DNA from: Paenibacillus foliorum
GTDB lineage: Bacteria > Bacillota > Bacilli > Paenibacillales > NBRC-103111
DNA length: 64,000 bases
NCBI RefSeq assembly: GCF_013141765.1
Contig: NZ_WHOD01000119.1
Coordinates: 1 to 64,000, forward strand
Direction: 5' to 3'
Shown here: positions 27,070-35,336 of the stretch, piece by piece
How positions within the stretch are numbered: the first letter of the stretch is position 1
Layout of the letters: each line of letters opens with the position of its first letter
Made by a program: the position numbers and the translations under genes
Notes under the pieces: generated by a model
Database searches by the model: none
What the model saw: the letters and a program-made list of their open reading frames with translations, nothing else
What the model was told of the DNA's origin: nothing

Positions 27070-27438
27070 TTAGCTATCGGTGTTAATTTTAGTCCATCGA
27101 TCAGCATCGCGTGTTTGAAATTTGTGCATTATCTTATCATGGGCCTCAGTTAAATCGATACCCAAAGAATTAGCAAAGCAAATGGTAATAAACAAAATAT
27201 CACCTAGTTCCAGCTCAATCGAGTTATCTGCTTCGGTCGCCTTTTTAGGCTTTTCTCCATACTCGTGATTTACCTCTCTTGCTAATTCCCCAACCTCTTC
27301 CGACATACGGGCAAGCATTGCAAGTGGACTAAAATAACCTTCTTTAAACTGAGAAATGTATTGATCCACTTCCTTTTGCAGCTCTTGCAATGAACGTTCT
27401 GCCATATCGAATATCTCACCAACCTTATCCTTGTTCAT
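27070..27438 (-). CDS. ypjD: MazG-like nucleotide pyrophosphohydrolase (YpjD-like)
   Basis: The 122-residue all-alpha NTP pyrophosphatase carries the Mg-binding EEVGELAREV (ExxE) and ELGDILF (ExxD) motifs. The family cleaves (d)NTPs to monophosphates. The start is placed at MNKDKVG with GAGG upstream. In B. subtilis ypjD directly precedes dapB; the position here is equivalent, with one TPR gene between. Confidence 0.88.
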   Translation of the reverse strand: MNKDKVGEIFDMAERSLQELQKEVDQYISQFKEGYFSPLAMLARMSEEVGELAREVNHEYGEKPKKATEADNSIELELGDILFITICFANSLGIDLTEAHDKIMHKFQTRDADRWTKINTDS

Positions 27439-27611
27439 CCTGATCCTCAATTACCACTTTTGGTAAAAAAGATATCTCTATCCATGTTATCGCAAACAAG
27501 TAGGGATGACAAATTTATTTTGTACTAGTAAAGGCATACTAAAGAAGAAGTTCCCTGCGGTTGAAAATATAAGTTAATGAAAAATAATTTACTTCGGAGG
27601 CCGAACATCCA

Positions 27612-28481
27612 ATGTCAACCAAACACTCGTTGGAAAGACTCCATTCTATATTGCCCATATTACTGGGCACAGCCATCTACGCTTTTGGATTGCATTATTT
27701 TGTCATTTCAAACGAGTTAATGGAAGGTGGAATAACCGGGATCGCCCTACTCCTCAATTACATCTTTCAATTCCCTCCTTCAATCTCAACTTTAGTTATT
27801 AACGTTCCATTGTTTTTGTTAGGGTGGAAGTTTCTAGGGAAAGAGACCATGTTCTATTCCATCATTGGCACCGTTTCTCTTTCATTGTTTCTGTGGATTA
27901 TGGAATGGTTGATTCAGCATAAATGGCTGGTACCCTTTCGTACAGAGCATGATTACTTTCTGGTCACAGCTTACGCTGGGCTAACATTGGGGATAGGTTT
28001 GGGGCTTGTATTTCGCTATGGAGGGACGACCGGTGGATCAGATATTATTGCTCGAATTGGCCAAAAGTGGAAAGGCTGGAGCATGGGCCAGGTCATTCTT
28101 TTGTTCGATGGCTTAGTTATAGGAACTGCGTTTTTTTTTATTCCTAAGGAAAAGATATTGTACACCTTAGTAGCCGTTTTCATTACTACCAAGGTAATCG
28201 ATATTATCATTGAAGGTGCCTATGCGGCGCGCGCATTTACCATCATTACCGATCATGCCGAAGAGCTCGTTACGATGATTTCTGAGCAAACCGACAGAGG
28301 AGCAACCATCATTCCCGCAATTGGAGGTTACTCGAGACAGAATAAAAATGTTGTGTATTGTGTTGTCTATCGACAAGAAATGAAAAGGCTCAAAGACTTA
28401 ACCCGTTCCATCGATCCCCATGCGTTTATAATAATAAACGAGGTTCATGATGTTTTGGGTGAAGGCTTTAAGCCTGAGTAA
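27612..28481 (+). CDS. YitT-family membrane protein (UPF0750; YpjC-like)
   Basis: The 289 residues contain five or six membrane segments (about 12-170, including LLGTAIYAFGLHYFVISNELMEGGITGIALLLNY and GLGLVFRYGGTTGGSDIIARI). A C-terminal DUF2179 domain, HAEELVTMISEQTDRGATIIPAIGGYSRQNKNVVYCVV, follows. The function is unknown. It occupies the ypjC position of the B. subtilis cluster but here is read on the opposite strand from its neighbours. The SD is GGAGG 11 nt before ATG. Confidence 0.88.
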   Translation: MSTKHSLERLHSILPILLGTAIYAFGLHYFVISNELMEGGITGIALLLNYIFQFPPSISTLVINVPLFLLGWKFLGKETMFYSIIGTVSLSLFLWIMEWLIQHKWLVPFRTEHDYFLVTAYAGLTLGIGLGLVFRYGGTTGGSDIIARIGQKWKGWSMGQVILLFDGLVIGTAFFFIPKEKILYTLVAVFITTKVIDIIIEGAYAARAFTIITDHAEELVTMISEQTDRGATIIPAIGGYSRQNKNVVYCVVYRQEMKRLKDLTRSIDPHAFIIINEVHDVLGEGFKPE

Positions 28482-28513
28482 ACTGATAAAGGTGATTCTT
28501 TAGAACCTCTAAA

Positions 28514-29383
28514 TTAATCTGCATCCTGTCTTTTGACGGGTATAACTCCATTATCCTTTTTGGCCAGACGCCAACCTGCGAATGCCAGAGCCGCAATAAT
28601 GAATGAACCTATTGCCAATGTCCATATAATTGGGTTTTGCTGGTCAATCACTGGCAAGTATGCTGTTGCTTCCTTCTTCATAAATAGCTTGTCAATATGC
28701 TGTCTTAAGGTTGGCAATATATTCGTAATCTGCTTATAGTTCTCTTGCTCAAGACGAGCTTGTCCCGATACAAAGCTGACGAGAGAGTCCAGCTTATCTA
28801 CATCTGCCAATTCACGACTTATCAGCAAGCTGGGATGAATAACGGAGATATGCTGCTCAAATTGCAGTACGCCCTTTTGTATTCCGGCCTTCCTTTGCTC
28901 TTTGGCTGCTTGTTCCAATTGATCCATGTCTTCTTGAAGTAATTTGTAATACTGAAGCCACATTGGCTGTGTTGCATGCGTCAGCGCATCTGTGGCTAAT
29001 CGAATTTTGGCTGCTGAAATTTGACCTTCTTCTGGTGAAAACCTTACGGAGTTAAATACTTTATTAGCTTCTGTTACCGTTTCCGTTAAAGCATTCAGTC
29101 CATCAACCGAGGTTATTCCCTCATAGCTAATTTGCGGAATCTGAACTCCTAGCTGTTGAAGAATAGCTCGTCCACCTGCATAATCTCCTTGCATCACCTT
29201 GCTGTACATATCATCTGCTGCTTGGTTCAGCAGTCCTACCCTTTGCAGCTGCTCCTGCGTTGGCTTTGGTGCTGCCGCTTCACGCGAGCTTTTGCTTGTG
29301 TTTTGACAACCTACAAGCAGCCCCACTCCCAGCAGAACTGCCAGAATGAGGCCTACCCCTTTCCTTTGGCTAAGGTACCACAT
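28514..29383 (-). CDS. ypjB: YpjB-like sporulation-associated lipoprotein
   Basis: The 289-residue protein has a lipoprotein signal (LLVGC lipobox near residue 26), a helical outside region, and a C-terminal membrane segment IIWTLAIGSFIIAALAFAGW followed by a basic tail. This matches the YpjB family, whose B. subtilis member sits between ypjA and ypjC. The function is poorly defined. It lies 54 bp downstream of the ypjA-like gene. Confidence 0.82.
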   Translation of the reverse strand: MWYLSQRKGVGLILAVLLGVGLLVGCQNTSKSSREAAAPKPTQEQLQRVGLLNQAADDMYSKVMQGDYAGGRAILQQLGVQIPQISYEGITSVDGLNALTETVTEANKVFNSVRFSPEEGQISAAKIRLATDALTHATQPMWLQYYKLLQEDMDQLEQAAKEQRKAGIQKGVLQFEQHISVIHPSLLISRELADVDKLDSLVSFVSGQARLEQENYKQITNILPTLRQHIDKLFMKKEATAYLPVIDQQNPIIWTLAIGSFIIAALAFAGWRLAKKDNGVIPVKRQDAD

Positions 29384-29437
29384 CGGACATCCCTCCTACC
29401 ATCATCGTATGGGGGGATGTCCATATTTAGACCTGTT

Positions 29438-30103
29438 TTAAAGCTCTCGCTTTGCCAAAATCAAGCGTATCTTCATCATCACATACGCAACTATTACACT
29501 CACAAAGCTCAGCTCCACTGTAAACGCTGCCACAGCATACAAATCGTCCTCTAACGATTCTGGCAGCCACGGATAAACTCCATAGCCATAGTCCATATAA
29601 TCATTCAGAAAGGTCCAAGCCGCAACAACAAGAATGGACATTGAACGATAGGTGTATAATCGCAAATATAAAAGCGCCTCAGCAGCCATACCCAGATGAG
29701 AGATCGTTAGCATCCAATCCTGCCAATTAAGAGAATCCCCTTGATAAACTCCTGCCCATATCATGCTCACAGCCCATATTCCATATTTGAAGGAGGTGAT
29801 TACTGCAAATGCCTCAACTATCCCTCGAATCCATCCATTGCTGGGTTGAGCACTCTGTTTTCGGTACGAATCCACCAATAGAAATCCAATAGCCCCAGTA
29901 AAAAATAAACTGGCAGTAGGACTATCAGGTACAAAAGGAAGATAAGCAGAGGACATCGTTTCAGCTGTAAAAGTCATTTGCTTCCAGTACCACTGATATC
30001 CATAGATCGTACCTAGCAAATTGATCCAAAACAAGCTCCATAGCATAAAGCGGCTTGATAAAAATGCCTTCGAAAAATACGTCTTAAAAGACATGCTCAA
30101 CAA
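29438..30103 (-). CDS. ypjA: DUF1405 membrane protein (YpjA-like)
   Basis: A 221-residue protein with five or more membrane segments. Motifs such as NLLGTIYGYQWYW, FVPDSPTASLFF and HLGMAAEALLYL recall the DUF1405 family. A TTG start at 30103 is preferred because GGGAGG lies 8 nt before it, while the ATG three codons later is 17 nt away. It starts a new unit after the qcr terminator. Confidence 0.85.
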   Translation of the reverse strand: MLSMSFKTYFSKAFLSSRFMLWSLFWINLLGTIYGYQWYWKQMTFTAETMSSAYLPFVPDSPTASLFFTGAIGFLLVDSYRKQSAQPSNGWIRGIVEAFAVITSFKYGIWAVSMIWAGVYQGDSLNWQDWMLTISHLGMAAEALLYLRLYTYRSMSILVVAAWTFLNDYMDYGYGVYPWLPESLEDDLYAVAAFTVELSFVSVIVAYVMMKIRLILAKREL

Positions 30104-30135
30104 AAGAGATTCCTCCCGTATGACTTCTAATTAAA

Positions 30136-30166
30136 GAAAAAAACCTGACCGATCGTACGGTCAGGT
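30136..30166 (-). terminator. Terminator of qcrABC
   Basis: ACCTGACCG and CGGTCAGGT form a perfect 9-bp stem with a 6-nt loop and a long U tract on the minus strand, just after the qcrC stop. Confidence 0.92.
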
Positions 30167-30173
30167 CCATAAA

Positions 30174-31055
30174 TTATTGTGCTTTTTGCTTGCCTAACCA
30201 TTCTGCAAGTTTATTGATATCTGCATCAGTTAAGCCTTTTGCAATGTTCGCATCATACTGGGCGCCCATATTGCCTTGGCCTTTTTTGATGATTCCCATA
30301 ATCTCATCTTTACTGTGCTTGTCGCCCACACCACGTAAAGCTGGGATACCGGAAGATGGCATACCTTTTAACTCGCCGCCATGACATTGAAGACAAGTCG
30401 ATTTTTTATAGATCTCAGCAGCCGGATCATCAGCAGCAACAATTGCTGCTGCAGCAGCAGGCTTCTTAGCTGCGCCGCCACCGCTGTCACCTTTACCTGC
30501 ATGCATCTCTTGTTCACGCTTGATATGCTCAGGAATAATGTTCTTTTCTTTCAATTCATGCTGATAGTGAGACCACGAAACTACAGTTAAGTAAGTAATA
30601 GCCACTAAGCTTAAAAGCATCAAAGCTGTAGTAATAGGACGTTTATAAAAACGTCTTTCCTTACCCGTATCGAGGAATGGTGCCAGCATCAGTCCTCCGA
30701 ACAAAATTCCAGGAACAATAACCGTACCAAATACAACGAATTTATCGGAAGCATAAGGATATTTAAGCAACTGGTACATAAATAAGAAGTACCAGTCAGG
30801 CATTGGAATAAACGCTGTATTAGTCGGATCAGCCGGATAGCCAAGCGGAGCAGCCTCGGACATAACCAATACCAATATACCAACTAGACAAACAACAGCA
30901 ACCATCCACTCTTTTAATAGGAAGTTAGGAATAAATACTTCCGACTTTCCGGGATAGGCTGAAAAATCCGGTTGAGGCAAACGTGAGGTTTTAGCACGTA
31001 CGCGGGTATCCCCAACATAAACAATTTTCTCATCAGGCTTATGACCATGTGCCAC
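30174..31055 (-). CDS. qcrC: Menaquinol:cytochrome c reductase, cytochrome b/c subunit
   Basis: The 293-residue fused subunit has the C-terminal half of cytochrome b (three membrane segments, with FIPMPDWYFLFMYQLLKYP, about 50-190) and a cytochrome c domain with a single haem site, CLQCH (about 226-230), and an axial Met in GQGNMGAQ. An Ala-rich linker joins them. It is the last gene of qcrABC and passes electrons from menaquinol to cytochrome c or the oxidase. Confidence 0.96.
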   Translation of the reverse strand: MAHGHKPDEKIVYVGDTRVRAKTSRLPQPDFSAYPGKSEVFIPNFLLKEWMVAVVCLVGILVLVMSEAAPLGYPADPTNTAFIPMPDWYFLFMYQLLKYPYASDKFVVFGTVIVPGILFGGLMLAPFLDTGKERRFYKRPITTALMLLSLVAITYLTVVSWSHYQHELKEKNIIPEHIKREQEMHAGKGDSGGGAAKKPAAAAAIVAADDPAAEIYKKSTCLQCHGGELKGMPSSGIPALRGVGDKHSKDEIMGIIKKGQGNMGAQYDANIAKGLTDADINKLAEWLGKQKAQ

Positions 31056-31080
31056 TATTGATGCACCTCCTTGCTTTCTT

Positions 31081-31752
31081 TTATAGCGGTCCAGAAATCC
31101 CTTGTTTACGAATCATAAAGAAGTGTCCAGCCAATAGGGCGAGCAAAGCGCCTGGCAAGAAGAACACGTGTAAAGCAAAGAATCTTGTAAGGGTTTGTGC
31201 GCCTACAACTTCTCCACCTTGAAGGAATGTCTTGATGTAATCACCAGCATACGGAACCGAAGCGGCAATTTTGATACCAACTTGTGTTGCGAAATAAGCT
31301 TTGTTATCCCAAGGAAGCAGGTAACCAGTGAAACCTAGTCCCAACATAACAAAGAAAATCAGAACACCAACAACCCAGTTCATTTCACGCGGCGCCTTGT
31401 AAGAACCTGTAAAGAACACGCGCAGTGTATGTAAGAACATCATAACGATAACCAAACTCGCCCCCCAGTGATGCATACCACGCACGATGACGCCAAACGC
31501 CACCTTATGCTGAAGGTAGTCAACACTCGCATAAGCATTGATAATGTCCGGAACGTAGTACATTGTCAAGAACATACCGGAGAGAATTTGAATAACCGTA
31601 ATAAAAAACGTCAATCCGCCAAAACAATAAACAAAAGCGGAAAAATGGTGGGCTGGATTCACGTGTTCTGGTACTTCGTGATCGGCCACATCTCTCCACA
31701 TCGGCGTGATATCTAGACGTTCATCAATCCAGTTATACATGTTTTTAAACAT
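31081..31752 (-). CDS. qcrB: Menaquinol:cytochrome c reductase, cytochrome b subunit
   Basis: The 223-residue b6-type subunit has four membrane segments. Paired histidines in RGMHHWGASLV and MFLHTLRVFFTG, and in FFALHVFFLPG and LAGHFFMI, bind the two b haems. The Cys in FVYCFGG likely binds the extra haem c typical of Firmicute/b6f complexes. Gaps to qcrA (16 bp) and qcrC (25 bp) show an operon. Confidence 0.96.
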   Translation of the reverse strand: MFKNMYNWIDERLDITPMWRDVADHEVPEHVNPAHHFSAFVYCFGGLTFFITVIQILSGMFLTMYYVPDIINAYASVDYLQHKVAFGVIVRGMHHWGASLVIVMMFLHTLRVFFTGSYKAPREMNWVVGVLIFFVMLGLGFTGYLLPWDNKAYFATQVGIKIAASVPYAGDYIKTFLQGGEVVGAQTLTRFFALHVFFLPGALLALLAGHFFMIRKQGISGPL

Positions 31753-31768
31753 CAGATTTTACGCCTCC

Positions 31769-32314
31769 TTATACCCTCTTGTTCGGACCAAGCTGTCCTA
31801 CGTAAACAAATCCGTTTTCCACTTTGAGTTCGTACTGATCCAAAGGCAATGGCGCTACAGCAAGGTTTTTTCCGTCTGCCGTATAATGTGCACCGTGACA
31901 TGGACAATAGTACTGGTCTTTGTATTCCGGACTTGCATTCCAGTTAACTGTACATCCAAGATGTTTACAGGTTGGATTTAAGGCAAACAAATTACCAGCC
32001 TTATCCTTGGAAATCCAAGCTTCCAATTCTGGATCACTCTCATACCAGCCGTCTACTTGATGCACTTTAAATTTGAAAGAAGTCGGTACATCGGTTACCT
32101 TCGAAGCCTCGACCACTTTTACCCAAGCCGCTTGCGATTTCGGTTGAAGGACCGGATCAATAGCAAAGCGAAGCATAGGAACAATCATACCAGCGCCCAT
32201 GAATGCTCCTGCTCCCCCTAGGGTATAAGAAAGAAACTGTCTGCGGGACATCTCGCGACGTTTAACAGGCTTTTCCCCTTGATGCTGCGCATCATGATTA
32301 TTGTGCTCACTCAT
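31769..32314 (-). CDS. qcrA: Menaquinol:cytochrome c reductase, Rieske Fe-S subunit
   Basis: Start at MSEHNNHD, with the SD GGGGGT; the extra upstream frame is not needed. The 181 residues contain a twin-arginine-like MSRRQFL followed by one membrane anchor (about 35-55), and the Rieske motifs CKHLGC and CPCHGAHY that hold the 2Fe-2S cluster. It is the first gene of qcrABC, behind a clear sigma-A promoter. Confidence 0.96.
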   Translation of the reverse strand: MSEHNNHDAQHQGEKPVKRREMSRRQFLSYTLGGAGAFMGAGMIVPMLRFAIDPVLQPKSQAAWVKVVEASKVTDVPTSFKFKVHQVDGWYESDPELEAWISKDKAGNLFALNPTCKHLGCTVNWNASPEYKDQYYCPCHGAHYTADGKNLAVAPLPLDQYELKVENGFVYVGQLGPNKRV

Positions 32315-32389
32315 TCTCGTTCTACCCCCTTTTGCAACATATATCACGTCGTTCGACATAACTTTACAACACATACTAGGACATTACTA

Positions 32390-32418
32390 ATAATAGCTTA
32401 CGAGTTAGGGTGCGTCAA
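32390..32418 (-). promoter_or_regulatory. Sigma-A promoter of qcrABC
   Basis: On the minus strand TTGACG (32413-32418), 17 bp, TATTAT (32390-32395). Predicted start about 70 nt before qcrA. The rest of the gap between 32420 and 32643 shows no clear structure. Confidence 0.65.
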
Positions 32419-32643
32419 GAATATAGCCTTCTCTTTAAAGGCTCCAATGCTTGTCCCAAGCGTAACTTTTAACGAAATTGTCACATATGCCCCTTCGGAT
32501 TAATTAGTTTGTCCTGTACATAGAATTAGCAAATATGTCACTGAACATACACTCATCACAAACTATCCCTGTTACAATTGTTACACACCACAAGCTGTAT
32601 CACTTGATAATCCTCTTGTGATTATTACACTCGCATTGCTTTG

Positions 32644-33084
32644 TCAGCTTTCAATCTTTTTTAACCATAATTGCTGTAGCTGGTTAGAGATTTGTTCTTT
32701 AACGCTTGGCATTGAATTACTTAACTGCTCTTTTGTTAACGTGAAGAACAAATCTGCTTCTTCGTTCATCAATAAGGATTCGAGCTCCGACTTTGCGCTA
32801 ATGATCACAATATAACGAAATCCATTTGCTCTTAGATTACTGCACACAACCTTTAGCATCTGACTTGTTTCTTCGCCTAACGTATAATGGTAGGCTGGAT
32901 AGGTCAAAACCCTTCCTTTGTATGGTATTTCAAAGCAATCGAGAGCATCCCTTAGCTCCTCCAGTGCTTGAACGGCCTCCCAAGGCTTCTCCGAGCCGGT
33001 TAACCCGGTAACAGGCAATAAGCAGGTATCCACGTAAGGACGTAGCTCCTGCCATGAACTCTGCGAAACATCACTAAATTTCAT
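32644..33084 (-). CDS. ypiF: DUF2487 protein (YpiF-like)
   Basis: A 146-residue cytoplasmic protein starting MKFSDVSQSSWQELRPYVDTCLLPVTGL, with PYKGRVLTYPAYHY and a C-terminal helix. This matches DUF2487, whose B. subtilis member ypiF stands directly before qcrA, as here. The function is unknown; the constant linkage suggests a role in cytochrome bc assembly, which is inference. The SD follows a palindrome of the recurring family. Confidence 0.8.
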   Translation of the reverse strand: MKFSDVSQSSWQELRPYVDTCLLPVTGLTGSEKPWEAVQALEELRDALDCFEIPYKGRVLTYPAYHYTLGEETSQMLKVVCSNLRANGFRYIVIISAKSELESLLMNEEADLFFTLTKEQLSNSMPSVKEQISNQLQQLWLKKIES

Positions 33085-33095
33085 CTTTTTCTAAC

Positions 33096-33135
33096 CTCCT
33101 TAGAGTCTCGCTTTAGCGAAGCTTACTTCGTATGT
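33096..33135. repeat. Palindrome before the DUF2487 gene (family copy 3)
   Basis: The core TCGCTTTAGCGA is a perfect stem-loop. The 27 bp at 33103-33129 match 56987-57013 at 22 positions. On the coding strand it runs straight into CTCTAAGGAGG, the SD. Confidence 0.6.
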
Positions 33136-33162
33136 ATATGTCTTAGTAGTACTTTAACACAG

Positions 33163-33197
33163 AAAAAAAGACATATGAACCAGCTTCATATGCCTTT
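33163..33197 (-). terminator. Terminator after the IDEAL-domain gene
   Basis: On the minus strand AAAGGCATATGAA and TTCATATGTCTTT form a long stem (one G-U type change) with a 5-nt loop and seven U. Confidence 0.85.
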
Positions 33198-33235
33198 CAT
33201 TAAAATGTCACAACCTAAGGCCCAAGAGCATCCAG

Positions 33236-33427
33236 TTATTTTCCATGAGTGTAGAGCGATTTCAGTTCTGTGGTGAGGGCTAGAAACGTGACTTCATCTC
33301 CCTTGGCCAAAGCCAAATCAATCTCTTTGTACAAATACTGCTCCCTATGTTTGCGTATAGACTCATCAAGTACCATTTCGGCAAACAAGCTCAGCATCAT
33401 ATCATTGGAAACGTTCATTTTGCCCAT
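33236..33427 (-). CDS. IDEAL-domain small protein
   Basis: The 63 residues are nearly all one IDEAL domain (LDESIRKHREQYLYKEIDLALAKGDEVTFLALTTELKSL), the short helical domain first named from the C terminus of YpiB. B. subtilis YpiB is longer and sits close to ypiF and qcrA; here only the IDEAL part is present at the same locus. The SD GGAGGT lies 9 nt before ATG. Some IDEAL proteins regulate competence or lipopolymer functions; no specific role can be assigned. Confidence 0.85.
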   Translation of the reverse strand: MGKMNVSNDMMLSLFAEMVLDESIRKHREQYLYKEIDLALAKGDEVTFLALTTELKSLYTHGK

Positions 33428-33454
33428 AGAATCTACCTCCAGCTGGGTCGAGCT

Positions 33455-33841
33455 TCAAAATAGTGTGTTACCAGGGTTCACTTGATGCCGGTATTCGCTA
33501 CCTTTTACACAATAGCTTTCCATAGTACGCTGCATTCGTTGCAAGTCGGCTTCAATCAATTCACGTATTACCTTTGCAGGAGAACCCAGTGAAAGAGTAT
33601 GGGAAGGAAGCTGCTTATTCTCCGTAACGAGAGACCCTGCCCCTACTAAAGCATATTCACCAACATCGGCGCCGTTAAGTACAATAGCCCCCATACCGAT
33701 TAATGTGCCTTTACCTATACGGCATCCATGGATTATGGCTCCATGTCCAACCGATACTTCATCTCCAATAATTTGGACACCAGCCGCAAGAAAAACGGTT
33801 GGATGTATTTGTGGCAATGTTCCGTTATAACTGTGCAGCAT
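33455..33841 (-). CDS. Shortened gamma-carbonic-anhydrase-like hexapeptide protein
   Basis: Start fixed by AAGGAG about 10 nt before ATG (MLHSYNG). The 128 residues have the family's N terminus (SYNGTLPQIHPTVFLAAGVQIIGD) joined directly to the later part VSVGHGAIIHGCRIGKGTLIGMGAIVLNGADVGEYALVGAGSLV. Full-length members are about 170 residues. From the family pattern, about 40-45 residues between the two IIGD-like repeats are missing, including the conserved Arg/Gln region and the first zinc-binding His; the later pair GHGAIIHG is kept. The frame is intact, so it may make a stable but altered left-handed beta helix. A function as carbonic anhydrase is doubtful. Confidence 0.8.
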   Translation of the reverse strand: MLHSYNGTLPQIHPTVFLAAGVQIIGDEVSVGHGAIIHGCRIGKGTLIGMGAIVLNGADVGEYALVGAGSLVTENKQLPSHTLSLGSPAKVIRELIEADLQRMQRTMESYCVKGSEYRHQVNPGNTLF

Positions 33842-33893
33842 CAGGCCAACACTCCTTATTCCAATAGTTGGTGGAGTGATCTTAGCAAGCCTC

Positions 33894-35018
33894 TTAAAGT
33901 TTGACAAATGGCAAAACGATAAGATCTTCCTCTGGCACATTTATTCCCTGTATAATACGCCCACCTATTTTAGTCAACTGAATGACAGTCCCTTTTTCCT
34001 CATGCTGACCAATGCGGATTAACCCCAAATGCATCATCATTTGTAAGATACGCTGTTCCAGAATGGAATCTGGGTTATCGTAATAAAAAGGTCTGATCAA
34101 TGGAACCAAAGCGGTTTTGACAGAATCAACAGTCGCCCATGTTTTCGTGAGTCTTTCCAACCATTGAGCAATCGACTGCAGGTTGGGAATGGCTCCTTTA
34201 TACAACCTTAACCAAAAGCGATACACTTGAAGCAAATCTTCCTTTTGTGAGTTAGCAACTCTTTCTCTTCCCTTCTCACTCAAAGCCAGTACTTGATTAT
34301 GCTCTGTAATTAGATCCTCAAAATAACAGTAATCATAAATAAACGAAAAGCGGTTTGGGTATTCCTTGAACATACGTCCATAGCCAAAACGCCATGCTGT
34401 TTTACCTACCAAATCTTCTTTAACAGAAAGTCGATCCAGCACCTGCAGCAAATAACGCTTATACATGTAGTTTTCTGCGGTCAGTACGGTTTCCTGCTGC
34501 CCTACAAAGTGAAGGAAATGATAGATATCTTCAATAATCAGCTTTTGCTCATCGCGATATACGCCTGGTTCATCGGATATATCAAGATGCTGCTGAAGCT
34601 GCTTGCCAAGAGCATCACCAAACCTTTTCTTTAAATCCGCTGGAACCTGAAACAAATAACGAGTGTCTCGAGAATATCCGTTAAATAACCATCCACGTTG
34701 TTTAAAGCGGGTAATCATGTCTCTCGGATTCCAGCCATCATCCTCTTCTTTAACAAACCGGCTTTGCTGAACACGAGCTACAAGCTCCTCTAGACTGAAT
34801 GAACCTCTTTTATCAAAAATAAGAGAGTTCAAAAAACGAACGTCTTCTATGGAGAGTTCAACTACATGCTGTTCAAATACTTCTCTACGAGTTATTGTGG
34901 ATAGGATTGATTGTATCAACTCATTTTTGGAGTGGCCGTTGCATTCACAATTGTACGTAGTGGCAATTCGACCCAAGTCGTGAATATCCGCATAACTTAA
35001 CATATCCGCTAAATTCAT
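33894..35018 (-). CDS. Uncharacterised 374-aa protein
   Basis: Start at MNLADMLSYADIHDLG with GGGAGG upstream; the longer open frame has no SD. I do not recognise a named family. Residues 5-45 look like a SAP-type or helicase-associated N-terminal motif (DLGRIATTYNCECNGHSKNELIQSIL). The rest is predominantly helical and soluble, with segments suggesting winged helices (SFSLEELVARVQQSRF, LSEKGRERVANSQKEDLLQVYRFW, LGLIRIG...IQLTKIGGRII). A nucleic-acid-related role is possible but unproven. It is 52 bp upstream of the carbonic-anhydrase-like gene. Confidence 0.75.
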   Translation of the reverse strand: MNLADMLSYADIHDLGRIATTYNCECNGHSKNELIQSILSTITRREVFEQHVVELSIEDVRFLNSLIFDKRGSFSLEELVARVQQSRFVKEEDDGWNPRDMITRFKQRGWLFNGYSRDTRYLFQVPADLKKRFGDALGKQLQQHLDISDEPGVYRDEQKLIIEDIYHFLHFVGQQETVLTAENYMYKRYLLQVLDRLSVKEDLVGKTAWRFGYGRMFKEYPNRFSFIYDYCYFEDLITEHNQVLALSEKGRERVANSQKEDLLQVYRFWLRLYKGAIPNLQSIAQWLERLTKTWATVDSVKTALVPLIRPFYYDNPDSILEQRILQMMMHLGLIRIGQHEEKGTVIQLTKIGGRIIQGINVPEEDLIVLPFVKL

Positions 35019-35135
35019 GGAACTATACCTCCCGTACACGCTTAATACCATTATTGGAAGTTGTGCTGAATTTAAACACAGTTTGAAAAACTTTTCTTGA
35101 AAAACGAACTCAGAATAACCGACAAGGAAATCTGA

Positions 35136-35310
35136 TATAATCCCTTTAAGTAGATAAGTTTTAGAAACAACACTAACATCTACTTTCAAGGCAATAATCA
35201 CGGAAGTAGAGAATAATAACGGAAGTACTGGTTGCGCAATCACCTGCAATGCACACAAAAGCAAAGAGATACCGGAACATCTGGTTCCGGTATCTCTTTG
35301 CTTTTATGTA
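35136..35310 (+). other. Gene-free 35019-35336 with possible plus-strand transcript
   Basis: An extended -10, TGATATAAT (TATAAT at 35136-35141), points rightward. Downstream are a hairpin AAGTAGAT/ATCTACTT, two copies of ACGGAAGTA, and then the strong terminator at 35257-35305. No open frame is evident. A small RNA of about 160 nt is possible; the -35 is poor. Confidence 0.3.
35257..35305. terminator. Very strong 22-bp hairpin terminator
   Basis: Two 22-bp arms, beginning AAAAGCAAAGAG and ending CTCTTTGCTTTT, are exact complements around a 5-nt loop. It lies 31 bp after the stop of the histidine phosphatase gene and has U runs in both directions. Confidence 0.92.
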
Positions 35311-35336
35311 TAATGCTCCCATTCACCCATTCAGAT

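Noticed and set aside
32600..32640. TTGTGATTATTACAC upstream of qcrA, as a possible Rex operator
   Set aside because: The second half does not match the Rex palindrome (TTGTGAA-4-TTCACAA), and the site is far upstream of the qcr promoter.
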